In this document: piece by piece, positions 39,091 to 49,445 of the stretch
How positions within the stretch are numbered: the first letter of the stretch is position 1
How the letters are laid out: each line of letters opens with the position of its first letter
Source: Monosporascus cannonballus
Taxonomy: Eukaryota > Ascomycota > Sordariomycetes > Xylariales
Assembly: GCA_004154925.1 (NCBI GenBank)
Contig: QJNS01000064.1
Coordinates: forward strand, 66,987 to 130,986
Direction: 5' to 3'
DNA length: 64,000 bases
Translations under genes and position numbers: made by a program
The notes under the pieces: model-generated
The model's input: only the letters and a program-made list of their open reading frames with translations
Database searches by the model: none
What the model was told of the DNA's origin: nothing

Positions 39091-41123
39091 ATGGAGTCTC
39101 CCGCCAATTTAGAGTCTATCCGTCAAAATGTCAGAAGTGCGATACTTGACCAAGTTGACCATCTCGCCGGTGCTCTGCTGAATCACCGACCCCTAGCCTC
39201 TCTGAAAACACCCGTGTTGCGATTTGAGGCATTCATAGAAGATGGAGGCGACGGCGATAATCACCAATCTCACGACCTTGTCACTTCAGGGGAAAGGTGG
39301 CCCTATTCCGTTCGACGGCCGATCATGTCTGTAAGGCAAACTAGGAAACTGACGGGAGCCTTGCCCATCGGCTTTTTTTAAGGAGTATTACCTGACTACC
39401 TTATTAGACCGTGTTTCACCTATCCGACATGCTGACACCGGCGGTGTCAAGCGCTCCTACGTCCTTAGCAGCAACGGTTGAAACTGGGGCAGGCAAAGTG
39501 GCAGGTTCCTCAGTGCACGTTCCTTCATTACCCGCATCGAGTAGTCGGGCAACTGTCCAAAGAGCAGATTCACCCAGCGGCTCATCCAGTGACTCTCCCG
39601 AGGGAAGTGGCCGCAGGAAGACTCTCAGCGCCTTGCGACCTACTCGGTGCAATTTCCCTGTTGTGGATGAGCTTGATACCCGACGGCAAATACATATTGA
39701 CCACAACTTCCCGAAGAGACTGAAGGTTCAGGACGAAGTTGTCTTCTCTCAACAGGAATCCTCGCTGAGCAAATTCATCGTCGGCGTTTGGGAGCAGCTC
39801 CACGGGGGGACGCGTCTAGATCCCCCTATTTTGTTGGAACACTGGCGTGCAAGCACCATCGCGGCAACGGCGGCTAACACCCAGACCATGCATCACAGCG
39901 GGATGGGTTCTCTACCTAGTCCTAATGGATTCCTAGGCGAAGGTGACATCGCCACACTCGGAAATGCTGGCTGCTTATTCAATCAAAGCAATAACTTTTG
40001 CCTCAAAATCACACAAGCCAGCCGTACATGTCGGTCCCTAGAGGTAATTGTGCAAGCCCGCTGGATGGAGTTTTTCGAATCCTATGTCAATTTCCTAGTG
40101 GCTTCAAACCCGAGCATGCCCACGAGTAGGTGCCGGAAGACGGCTCTTATAGAAGCTTGCAATGACTTCGGCTGGTCCGAGAAGGAGATGCGCAATAAGA
40201 TGGCGATCTGGCGCGGATATAAAGAGATCAAGGACGCCGGCGGTTGGGCTGCACTGGCCTTCGCGGGAATGGGGATATATCGATTCTGCAAGTACCGCAT
40301 CGGTTTCAATGCCGAAAGCATGCAGCATCTGCGCGCGTGGCGTCCGAGGTTCGAGGGCGCTGCCGACACCCTGCATCCGAACTGGCGCCAGTTGCTGGCC
40401 TTCGTAGGCGAGTCCTCCCAGCGCCGTTTTGTGGGCCACCCCCACGACTGGGTTGTCTTCCCCGATGGAGCCGACCCCGTGCCGCTCCGCTCGACGTACC
40501 TCGAGTACGACCCCAATTTCAGCTTCGAACACCTCGAGGAGTCACTCATCGATGTGAATGCCTGGGGAGCCGACGACCCGCGGTGGGTCCCGAGTCTAGA
40601 CGCGGCCGCTTGTCCAAGGGCCGCATATACCTGCCGCGACTGCAAGCAGGAGCAGTCCAACGACCCCAAGCTGAACGCCTGCCACTGTTTCCCGTCGCTA
40701 TTCGGGGCGCCGCGCGCAGCCTGTCCGGTGCAGATATTCCGGACGCCCAACGGACGGAACAATGGCTTGCAGGCGCTGGTGGCCTTCGAGCGCGGCGCGG
40801 CGATCGGCGAGTTCATCGGCCTCGTGACGAAGGGCCTACGCGACGTCGACGTGATGGACAGCACGGATATGGCGGGCCGCGGTTACCAGATCTGGCAGGG
40901 CAGGCAGGGTAACTACACACGCTTCGTCAACCATAGCTGCAAGGCCAACGCGCAGTTCCAGGACTTCGTGTGGATGGGCACGCAGAGGGCGGTTCTCGTG
41001 AGCAAGGGCGTCGGCGCCGGCCAGGAGATCACCGTGGATTACTCCGATGATTACTGGCGCGATCTGGATAAGCAGTGTCTGTGCGGCGAGAGCTGTTGTC
41101 GATATAAGAATGCCCGTAGATGA
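39091..41123 (+). CDS. SET-domain protein (putative lysine methyltransferase)
   Basis: SET proteins transfer methyl groups from S-adenosylmethionine to lysines, often in histones. The main exon, counted from the codon at 39,411, has a Ser-rich N-terminus. A fungal-type helical block with CRKTALIEACNDFGWSEKEM lies near 241-260. A cysteine-rich pre-SET-like piece follows near 408-426 (TCRDC, ACHC). The SET domain spans about 440-555: RFVNHSCKANAQF with the NHSC motif at 507-510, and GQEITVDYSDDYW with the cofactor-site DY at 543-544. A post-SET cysteine cluster (CLCGESCC, 556-563) precedes the C-terminus. There is no ATG at 39,411. I propose a first exon 39,091-39,330, an intron of 77 bp (GTAAGG, branch CTGAC, TTATTAG) and a second exon from 39,408, joining in frame to give 651 aa. 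The alternative is to start at the Met at 39,429. Confidence 0.82.
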
Positions 41124-41748
41124 CCACGATTGTTCCGGTCGGACGCTTAAACCCATTCAGGTATCTATCCAGTTCCATCGTCAGCTTCCGGATAGCATCT
41201 GGGTCCGAAGAAGTCGCTGTTAGGAAACCTTTAGGGCAGTGAAGATACATATCCTGGAGGTAATCCACGACCTGAGTATGACCGTATCTATAACCTTTCT
41301 ACGAAGTTCTTAGGCATGACGTCGAAGGAGATCGAGTGAATGCTTGCGGGCTTGGGAAATAGACTAAATAGCTAGAGGAGTCGTGATATCCGTTCACAAT
41401 ACCCGACGCGGGTACGTCGAATCTCACCTGTAAATCTGTTCGAAGCTCCGGCTATTGGTTGAGTTTGCGGGTTATTTACTGTTAACGGTCGGAAACCGGA
41501 AGAAAATGATAAATCATAGCTCATAGGTTTTGGTTATCATGACTCGGCCACGTTATCTTACTGCACAGGGGGGGCCATCGCACGACAACGCCACATTCTT
41601 GACTCCGCAGGGGGGTAGAAATCTTGGCAATAGAGAGTTCCTAAAATTGTCTCGGAGTTCCCGGGTCCAATTTCTATGGTCAGCAAGCAACATACGAAGT
41701 ACTCGCTTCCAATCACCCACGATCCCAACCACACAGTGTTCCGACGCA
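41124..41748. other. Intergenic, no gene seen
   Basis: Spacer between two genes on the same strand. The reading frame of the downstream gene is open back to 41,530 but has poor protein character, so I treat it as 5' untranslated sequence. Confidence 0.4.
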
Positions 41749-43053
41749 ATGCGGTGCTGCGCCATATGCGGCGGCCCTCTTCGCCCGCTCACTATGGGCG
41801 GGGGCCTGCTCTGGGAACCGGGGTTAAGATGGCAGACCAAAGTGGTCCTCCTGCACGACCCGGCGCGGGAATTTGAGACGCTGGAAAAGCACTATCGCGG
41901 CGGAAAGCGAAAAGAGGCGCCGCGGCTGGATTTTCGACGGGATCCGGGGCTGGAAATTCAGAAGACCCGCGCAGTCTGCACGCGGGTGGGCCGATTTTGG
42001 CGGGAACGGAGCACCCCGGGTACTCCGCACGCCGAGTTTGCCGGTCCCGAGGTCGGAGCTAATGAACATTCCGGCCGCGATGAAAGGCTCGAGTGGACCG
42101 AGTCCCCGTACTACATCGCGGCGCACGAAGCCTGCATTGAGATCGCCGAGCGCGTGGCGGTGCGCCCCCGCAGCGGAGTACGCGTCAGCTCGTTATGTAC
42201 GGTATGGAAAGTCCTCCGAATGCGGTTCGAGGCACGCGACATCGAGGTCATGGCGGATCCGGCCCCAGACGCGGATGCGGCTAGGTACGTGCTCATGGAG
42301 CATGGATATTACATATCACTTCAGTTTGACGAGGGGGATTTCGTCTGGGCTAGTAGCGATCTTAGACACTGGGTAAGGACCCGTCCTGGGATTACAGAAC
42401 GGCTCCTAATCTTTTTCTACTGATAGTGCATGGCCGATCCGGAATACCCTCCGGATTTGACGGACGCAATCCTGAACAACTTGAAGCCATGTGCGTTTGA
42501 GCACCAGTCACCAGAAATCAGCGATTTTCAGCAACGGTTCACGGCCCTGCCGCAGGAGCTCCAAGATCACATCGTCTCCTTTTTGGAGACCGCGGAGCCG
42601 TTACCCAGTCGCTGCAGTCGGCTGCTTCCACAGGAGCATTGGAAGCATATGCTCGTCTCTGGCCGGCACCTACCTTTCCTCTGGGATGTTGACATTGCTG
42701 CAGTTGAGCGTTACTGCACTCCAGCCGATGATAATGCTAGGACAGTGCCAGATTGGGAACTCCTAGTCCGCTCGCTGAGCCAGCGTCTCGTCCGCCACGG
42801 CGCGCGTGAGGATGGCGTCTTCATGGGACTGGAAGCAAACTGTTATAGTAGGCGGGAGGTTCCTAACGGGCTGTGTAACAGGAGACGCATCTGGCAGCTC
42901 GTGGAAGAGATGTTCGTTGGCGACGTCCTGCCCGTGGCGAGGGTGCGGGGCTGGGCCCCTCCACAGCCCCCGCCGATGGTGCCCCGATATTGGGATGAGG
43001 ATGGTGAGCCGGTGTATCCCGTCGTTAGAGTACTCGGGTTAGTGGATGACTAG
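41749..43053 (+). CDS. F-box-like protein with N-terminal CxxC motif, two exons
   Basis: Exons 41,749-42,372 and 42,427-43,053 join in frame across a 54-bp intron (GTAAGG donor, CTAATC branch, CTGATAG acceptor), giving 416 aa. Without splicing the first frame ends at a TGA at 42,421. The chosen Met begins MRCCAICGGPL, a start seen in many fungal F-box proteins. A long middle part (PYYIAAHEACIEIAERVA, FEARDIEVMAD) follows. The second exon carries the F-box at about residues 245-275 (RFTALPQELQDHIVSFLET). The C-terminus is proline-rich (WAPPQPPPMVPRYWDEDGEP). The likely role is substrate choice for an SCF ubiquitin ligase; the target is unknown. It follows the SET gene on the same strand but is separately transcribed as far as I can tell. 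Confidence 0.7.
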
Positions 43054-43249
43054 TCCGAGATACTCTAGAACAAAATACCTCGTCGGAAAGGTTGAGTGGA
43101 TGCGACCCCCAGGAATGCATTAGGTACCAGGTACCTTCATACGCTCAGGGGAGGACAACATACCCGGTCAAACCTTGCCAGTTCCCTACATGACTACGAG
43201 TTATGATTTATAATGGTTGCTACGTGGCACAGGGCCCTTCTAGTCTACC

Positions 43250-44936
43250 TCATTGCTTAATTTTCGCCCCAAGATCGCTCAAATACTCGCATCTTCTCCA
43301 AGTATCCCCATTGACCGGTTCCATCGTCGTGTTACCATTAGTCTCAAAAACGATTCTCTGCCGGCTAGTACTATCCCACATCTGCCAGTCAGCGGCGTCA
43401 GGTAGTCGGAACTTGTTAGGGTCAAAGGACCTAATAAAGCTCGTCCAGTAAGCCTGGATAACTGGCACGATGGGGGCGTTAATGCCTCCAGGCTGATAAC
43501 TTTGCGGTCCTCCGCTCGTGTTCTCGGGACCAAAGATCGCATGCACCTCAACCGTATGTGGCACCCCAATGCCCTGGGCCATTTGCCCAGGGTCTTCAAC
43601 ATTGTACCGATAATTCCACGGTTGTGGAACGCCATACTGCGCCGCCATGGACGAGGTGAACATCGCAGGGCACATGAACCGCATGTCGCCGTAGACGTCG
43701 CTAACCTGCCTCCAGTAGCAGCCCGGACTAGGACATGACGTGTTCTGATTCGGATACAGAGAGTTCACCTCCACCAAGTGAGCTAGATCTAGATAGGGGT
43801 ATTGATCGTGTAAGAAGATGTTGCTCTCCCCTATAGTCGAGGCGCTCCGCGGAGTAAATACGGTCCCTCCATTCGTATCGTCCCCGAATATCATGGGGAC
43901 TTCGATGAACCTCCCCAACGCGAAGGAGTTATATGTAAGATCTGTGATCAAGTCATAGTCGAGAACCGGACCCCACATGTACAGTGGCGCCTTCGCAGCG
44001 CCTGGATACGGCACGTTGGTGTTCTGCTGCAGCTCATCTGCCGTCTTAGATCGCAGACAGGCAAGAGAGTCATGCCCGACGCACCCAACGCGGATGGCGA
44101 AGTTATCGTACTGATACCGCGACTCCTCGGCCGTTAGCACGGTGGCGAAGGCCGGAGACTGCGCCGCAACGGCGTGGAAGAGATATTCGTTTCCTACCCC
44201 CGTACGCTGCCAGATGGAGAGTGGTGCTCGCCGCGCCTGCCGAGGAGCCGCCCAGGACGACATGGTCCGGGTCTCCTCCGAACTTCGAGATGTAGCGCTG
44301 CACCCACTCTAGCGCTTTCCGTTGATCCTGTAGCCCGTTGTTGGCCTTAATGGAATTGCCGTTAGTGATAAAGCCGTACGGCCCAACGCGGTAATTGAAT
44401 GTTACCACAAGGATGGAATGCCCGCTGGCGGTGATGAGGCCGGTCCCATCGAGGTTGGGGTTGCTGTTGCTATTGAAGCCCCCGCCCTGAATGAAGACGA
44501 ATACTAGCAGTTTTGAGGAAGCCGTCACATTTGCCGGTGCATAAACGTTAAGAGACAATCCTCTGACGTATCGGGATTACCTGCTGCGGCTCCCGTCGCC
44601 AAACACCACTTTCCATACTACTCGATTTTCTGTGTCTTAGCTAGGCTGTAGATCCTCGGGGACGTTGCTATGGTCTGTGGCATGTCTCACCTGGCCTGCT
44701 ATCTGGACAGCGTCGTTGCATGGGGGGTCTTCCGGAGGCAGGAACCTCAGGTCACCGAGAGGTGGTGCTGCGTAGCGAACGCCCAGCCACTTCGTTACAT
44801 TGTTCGAGCCCGAGACGCCAGTGTATTTGTTGCAGCCTAGATCCACCGTATTATCATCATCGTACATCCCAAAGGCCGCTGATACGTAGAGCACAACTAA
44901 GGAGAGTAGGTGCATCATCATAATAAGACCCCCCAT
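43250..44936 (-). pseudogene. Type-B carboxylesterase/lipase, frameshifted and missing catalytic Glu
   Basis: The gene has the full length and order of a secreted fungal carboxylesterase. A signal peptide (HLLSLVVLYVSAAFG) begins at 44,936 and is followed by YTGVSGSNNVTKWLGVRYA and APPLGDLRF. An intron of GT-AG form runs from about 44,690 to 44,622. Then come LNVYAPANV, a GGGF oxyanion loop and the nucleophile motif GGSSAGAAS. The frame breaks twice: near SEDCL (about 44,550) and again after LHLAAYGG (about 44,185-44,205, at a G-run). The last frame runs unbroken from there to the stop at 43,250. The family's catalytic acid sits in a GDxxxEGT-type motif; here the motif is GDDTNGGTVF (near 43,880), with Gly (GGA) in its place. 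The His region (PHTVEVHAIFG) is kept. The product cannot be a normal active enzyme unless the breaks are sequencing errors. Confidence 0.85.
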
Positions 44937-45817
44937 TGCGGGAGTCTGGTCGGTGATGCGTTTGACTCGCGTGGGGGCCGATGGTGGCCCTATCGTTAGC
45001 CTGACACTGCATTTCGGGGATCTGCGACTTTTGATATTCTAATTGCACTAGGATCGGCCTTCTAAGGACTGGGGTGTAACGATAGGATAAATCGGAATGT
45101 GGTAAAAGCCCCTTGGTTAAGCATCAACATGGCACCGCACCGAAGTAACATCAATTTATCCAGGCGGAATATGGGGTCCTTCATTTCTTATCGTCCGTAG
45201 TTCGGTATTATAGGTGTGAACGAGGGCCGGCTCTGGACTACCGGCCAAGATATCGGGAGTTAATTCTGACTTTCCTCTTTTTGGCACCACACTATATTGC
45301 AACTCGAATGATTGGCTCTTTTGCGTATCAAGTAATATGAAGGTGCTTGGCCGCACCCTCCCGAAGTGGGGATACTCCGCCCTTGGAAAAGGTCTAGACA
45401 ACGTCTTTTTCGAGCATTGGGCCATATTTACTGGAAACTGCGTATAATTACCCTTACTTTCTGCCTGAACTAAGGTGGGATCGCTTGTCTAGGAACGTAG
45501 GACTTTGAGACTGTAAGTGAGTGTCACGTGCCAAAGTGGAATCTTCTAGACAGGGGCTATACAGGGGTTGTAGGTGTATATGTAGGGCTGCTCCCCTCAT
45601 CAATATGGGAGGAAGCAGGCGTTACTGGTCACTTCTATATACCGGCTACCTTTCTGCGAGACTGATTCTTCCTGCCTTTCACGCTGTGCACCATTTTTCC
45701 TGACAGTGAGACTACCCTGCAATACTGGAGGAGGTAATTTTATTGGAAAACGTGTAGAGTAGGCTCCGTCGAGACTCGAGGAAGTCTCAAGGTGTGCCGC
45801 GAGTTACTATATGTCAA

Positions 45818-45926
45818 AGATAGGTTGAATACCCGTTAGATTCCATACTAAGTAACCAGCCTCTAGAAGGGAGGACTACACATCTATATATACACAAGTG
45901 GTGTGGGGCGCCAATGCCCCTATTCT
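45818..45926 (+). repeat. Dispersed repeat, copy 1
   Basis: About 109 bp, from AGATAGGTTGAATACCCGTT to GCCCCTATTCT, closely matched in the same orientation at 56,009-56,116. It includes a TATATATACAC stretch and a GGGGCG...GCCCC pairing segment. It could be a fragment of an LTR or of a small non-autonomous element. Confidence 0.85.
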
Positions 45927-46325
45927 AACACTATATTCGCTAAATCGAAGCTATGGAATTCCTTAAACAGCTTGGAGAGAAGTTAGGCTCTATATATTGA
46001 TGGATAACCGCATTATTAACCAGATCATTCGCTTATTATCTCATTCCTTCCATTACTTAGGCATTGTTGTAGAATAGGGGTATGTCTTGGTTATAGATTC
46101 TACCATTTGGTAGTCTATTTGAAGGCAATTAATGATGTATTGATCAACTAAAAAGCTAGACAAAGATCTGTCTCAAAGATGTAGATAAGCCGATGCTTGT
46201 CTAATAACATCATCAACGATGGATGTGGCAGGATGTCGCCTTCTAATCGGCCCCTCGAGAAGACGTCGTTATCAACGACGATGCATCAAGTTCTTGGTTG
46301 ATCTGAATAAATTTCATTGCTCTGA

Positions 46326-46385
46326 CCTTCCGGCGCATCCATTGCTTTCCGTAAGCCTTCCGGCATGTCCATTGTTTTCTGTCCG
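46326..46385. repeat. 30-bp tandem duplication
   Basis: Two adjacent 30-bp units, each beginning CCTTCCGGC and containing TCCATTG-TTTC, differing at a few bases. Confidence 0.8.
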
Positions 46386-46518
46386 CATAAATATCAACTC
46401 GAAATCCATCGCATTGATCAGAGGTTTGCCATATGCCGACCAATAATGTACTCACGAGTATGCTGTCAGCGAGTGTGAAAACAATAAACGGTCGTTGCCG
46501 TATACCTTGGGCAAATCT

Positions 46519-46981
46519 TCATACTACCGGGAATTCGATAAGTCCGTCTTCCAAGTCAACTTCAGTCTGTTTTCTCCTCCTGGAAGGTTTCGGTGCCGTC
46601 GACGGCGTTTTGCCTCCAACGGTAGGGCGTCTGTCCTCGTCAATATCAACGGCCGTTAACAGGATTATGCGTCCCACGGTAAGGTATGTGTTCTCGTCAA
46701 TAAAACATATGGTGCCGTCATTTGAATGAGGATATCGTCCGATAATTCGTCTCTTGGCTGATTGACGTGATTATCAAAGTCCTTCTCAAATGCTGGTTCA
46801 TCATCGTCCTTCGGGTTTTCGGCCTCTTTCTCCTTCTCTGCGGCACCTTCTTGGCCATCTGATTGAAGTATTCATTTGCTTTTCGGTAACGATCAATCTT
46901 CGACTGCAATTCGCGTAATTCGCTTTGCTGAAGGCTGAGTTCGGTTGTCATGCGTTCTACTGTATTCAAAGCTCCAAACAC
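46519..46981 (-). pseudogene. Frame-scrambled remnant of an acidic coiled-coil protein, unrecognised
   Basis: Three reverse-strand frames take turns in looking like protein. First a coiled coil from the Met at 46,981 (TELSLQQSELRELQSKIDRY). Then, in the next frame, an acidic stretch (AAEKEKEAENPKDDDEPAFE, then DFDNHVNQPRDELSDDI). Then, in the third, GTICFIDENTYLTVGRIILL to a TGA at 46,519. The third part repeats itself (IDENTYLTVGR / IDEDRRPTVGG), again below in the DNA. This pattern suits a decayed gene with two or more indels, or an unusual multi-exon gene. I do not recognise the family. Confidence 0.35.
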
Positions 46982-47705
46982 CCCGGAAAACCCTTATTCC
47001 GGTGAGACCACGGTCGGGTATATAGAGAGCTCATGAACACCGCGCGGCACTTAGAGTGTGACTGGAAACGCTCGTAAGCTTAAGATTTCGGTGCTTAGGG
47101 GCGGTTCGGAAACTTTCAGCACAGGCGGCAGATTCTGAATATACTTAGGTTTTTCCGGCGATGTGATATGAGGCTTGTACCCCATAATATTCCAAAAATG
47201 CTGAAAGTTTTGCCGGTAGGTTCAATTCCCAGTTTTCGGCGATGCACCTAATTAATATTTATTAAGTATTCTAAGTTTTCTAGACGTACGGAGATAAGTT
47301 TCAACTACCAAAGAGGTACTGAAAAAGTTTTTTAGTCGGTAGCTGATTACATTTGATTCGTGGAACTTTCCGACCTCTGTATTATTGCCATCAAAAAGGT
47401 TATTTACCAAGCGATGCTGGGGGTTTCCGAACCACACCTTAGTTTAGGGGCTTAACTCCGCCCCCCTCTCTTGAAGGATACTTTTCGTGATAAATCCTCT
47501 CGGTGCAACTTGCGATGTAGCTTTTGACCATTTTGATGGACCGCCGCCAAGGCTCGACTATTTGCCTTCAAAAAGGAAATACGGGGTCGACAATCGCAAA
47601 TATTTTTGAAAAGTAAGCCACTGTACGTAACAGTTGCTTACGTATCACGAAATCTTTTGACTTTAAGACGGTAATTGGAGTTATAGAGCTACTATTGGAG
47701 GGCCC
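46982..47705. other. Intergenic, no gene seen
   Basis: No supported gene or RNA. Somewhat more AT-rich than the neighbourhood. Confidence 0.35.
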
Positions 47706-48240
47706 ATGCAAAGTAGAACAGCGTTAAGCTCTGAGCCCTTAAGAGCGTTGCCAGTCACACTCTTAAGTTGCTCTTCCCCGAGCTCCCTGGCCAACATACT
47801 ATTTTCCTCGGGTAGTCTCTCAACTCATTTCTTCTGTTTCTCAGCCTGCTCTTTGAGTTCTTCTTCCCGAAGCCACTGTACCTCATCCATTCTTCTGCCG
47901 ATTTCTTCTTGTGCTAAGCACCGGAACCTTCCCTTGGACTGTCTACGCCGTTTGTATCTACTCTCTCCGAAGTCCATAACGGAGAAGCACTCAAAATCAT
48001 AGTCGCGTCTATCACGGTTGTTAAGACGTCGTATGCTACCTGTATGATGAACAGCTTTTCTATAGCGTCCCCGGCGCGGTCTGCAGGGACCTTATCTGGA
48101 TGGTGTCCCCGAGTCCGTCGTCGGTATGCGGCGCTGATCTCCTCGTCGGTTCCGTGTGATGAGATCCCAAGGACCTCGTAGTGCGTTGGCGGCTCAGCTC
48201 GAATCTCTCGAGGCTCACCTAGAGGGTTCAGCTCCTCGTC
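47706..48240 (-). pseudogene. J-domain (DnaJ-like) protein pseudogene
   Basis: J-domain proteins stimulate Hsp70 ATPase through an HPD motif. On the reverse strand from about 48,240 I read PPTHYEVLGISSHGTDEEIS, AAYRRRTRGHHPDKVP and AIEKLFIIQVAYDVL, a good J-domain with HPD at 48,102-48,094. Near 48,012-48,022 the frame shifts by one base into DRRDYDFECFSVMDFGES, followed by a charged coiled coil (LREEELKEQAEKQKK). That stops at an in-frame TGA (47,827-47,825), but the same frame then continues in coiled-coil style (VERLPEENSMLARELGEEQL). One frameshift and one premature stop therefore break the gene. The 5' part above 48,240 is not clear; a stop precedes the J-domain, perhaps bypassed by an intron. 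No intact short product seems likely. Confidence 0.75.
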
Positions 48241-48364
48241 CGGGAATGTCTCTCAGGATGGCTGCTGTACTGGAGACGGCGAATAGTGCCAATGTTAGAC
48301 GTAACCAGTGGCCCATCGGAGGTTTACTTCTAGACGTACAGGCATGTTAGGATCTCAAGGAGCT

Positions 48365-48424
48365 GAGCCAAATAGCGAAACCTATAGCGCTGTTAGGATT
48401 CGAACCTAACTCACTATTTGGCTC
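48365..48424 (-). other. Hairpin with tRNA T-arm / B-box-like core
   Basis: A 13-bp outer inverted repeat (48,365-48,377 against 48,412-48,424, 12 of 13 pairing) encloses a smaller one (48,392-48,410). On the reverse strand the inner one reads GTTAGGTTCGAATCCTAAC. It has a 7-base loop TTCGAAT and fits a tRNA T-arm and the RNA polymerase III B-box consensus. I cannot fold a complete tRNA around it. It may be a tRNA relic or part of a SINE. Confidence 0.35.
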
Positions 48425-48807
48425 CACTCATAACTCAAGGCTAAGTTTGTTACTATGTTGGTGTACTTCCTACCTCAATGGTTTTTTGAGTTGGCGAACG
48501 CGCGTCTAGGAATCCAACCTTATTCGAGGTGCCATAAGGTTACGAATAAATTCCGAGGCTTTTTATACTTTTCAACACCCTATTCAAGACCTAATTAATG
48601 GAAAAGATGCTGTGGCAAACAAACGATCTGCTTAATAGCGTGGTTATTCACCAATATAAATAGCCCAGCTTCTCCCCAAGCTGTTGCAGGAATTCCATAG
48701 CTCATCCCTTCCGCACACATTTTCCCGCTTCGGCATCCTGTCTTAGAAGAATCCTCCGCGCCTTTGCTCAGATACTCTTTTCCCCGGCCATAAACACCGC
48801 GTCCAAT

Positions 48808-49445
48808 ATGCAGCTTATCACAGTCCTCGCCGCCTCTGCCTCTCTTGTCGGGGCAGCCGCCTCTCTTGTCGTGCCACCCCCTTCGAACATGACAAGAACA
48901 AACGAAACTCGTATATGGAATGTCTTGGATCTTGAGATTAAGCACCAGACAGGGCTCCCTAGCACGTAAGTTTGTTCTCTTCTGTTCCGTTCCGCCGTCG
49001 CAAAGATGAAGTCGCCTAATGGCCGATATATCTCGAGGGCCATACCACATTTTGTATTTATGAAGCTAACTCGTGTCGATGTAGCGTCCGCTTCAACGTA
49101 CGAGATGCGACGGCGGCGGGGGAGCCAACCCTTTGCGAGCACTACAACTTCGACGACGTCTCTACAACCATCATTCACGATGTGTACCGAGCCAGCTGCG
49201 GAAATACTTCCTGGTCGTTTGACTACGTCTCGGTCGAAGATGACGATCCTAGCGAGACTCCAACCGGAGGCAAGCTCACAGTCCAACAAACCACATATTT
49301 GGTTGGGCAGCAGAATGTGCAAACATTCCGCGCATCGAAAATCTTTCACAAGGACGACTTCAACCGAACCGAGCGTAACCATTACTACAGTGCTTTGGTG
49401 CGCTACATTGGCGACCATGATTTCCCTCTAGAAGCCACCGAATAG
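48808..49445 (+). CDS. Small secreted protein, two exons
   Basis: ATG at 48,808 opens a frame to 48,965. A 119-bp intron follows (GTAAGT donor, GCTAAC branch at about 49,064, GATGTAG acceptor) and the second exon runs 49,085-49,445. The product is 172 aa. The N-terminus (MQLITVLAASASLVGAAA) is a clear signal peptide with an Ala-rich cleavage region near residue 18-20. The mature part has two cysteines (TLCEHYNF and RASCGNTS), several N-glycosylation sites (NMT, NET, NTS, NRT) and a beta-rich, acidic make-up (TVRFNVRDATAAGEPTLCEH). I do not recognise a family. The look recalls small fungal secreted beta-barrel proteins such as Alt a 1, but that is only an impression. It lies between decayed genes, a common setting for effector-like genes. 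The spliced frame is uninterrupted, which favours a working gene. Confidence 0.7.

Larger units (their letters stand above)
44937..46518. other. Intergenic region with dispersed and tandem repeats
   Basis: No gene supported. It contains one copy of a dispersed repeat (45,818-45,926) and a 30-bp tandem duplication (46,326-46,385). A short open frame around 46,243-46,455 on the reverse strand merely translates the tandem repeat (RKQWTCRKAY, GKQWMRRKV). Confidence 0.4.

Noticed and set aside
47209..47250. tRNA-like GGTTCAATTCCC stretch
   Set aside because: Only a partial T-loop; no acceptor, D or anticodon arm can be formed around it.
47706..48002. Ser-rich 98-codon frame on the plus strand
   Set aside because: It is the reverse of the charged coiled coil of the J-domain pseudogene; its Ser/Leu-rich content is explained by antisense Glu/Lys codons.
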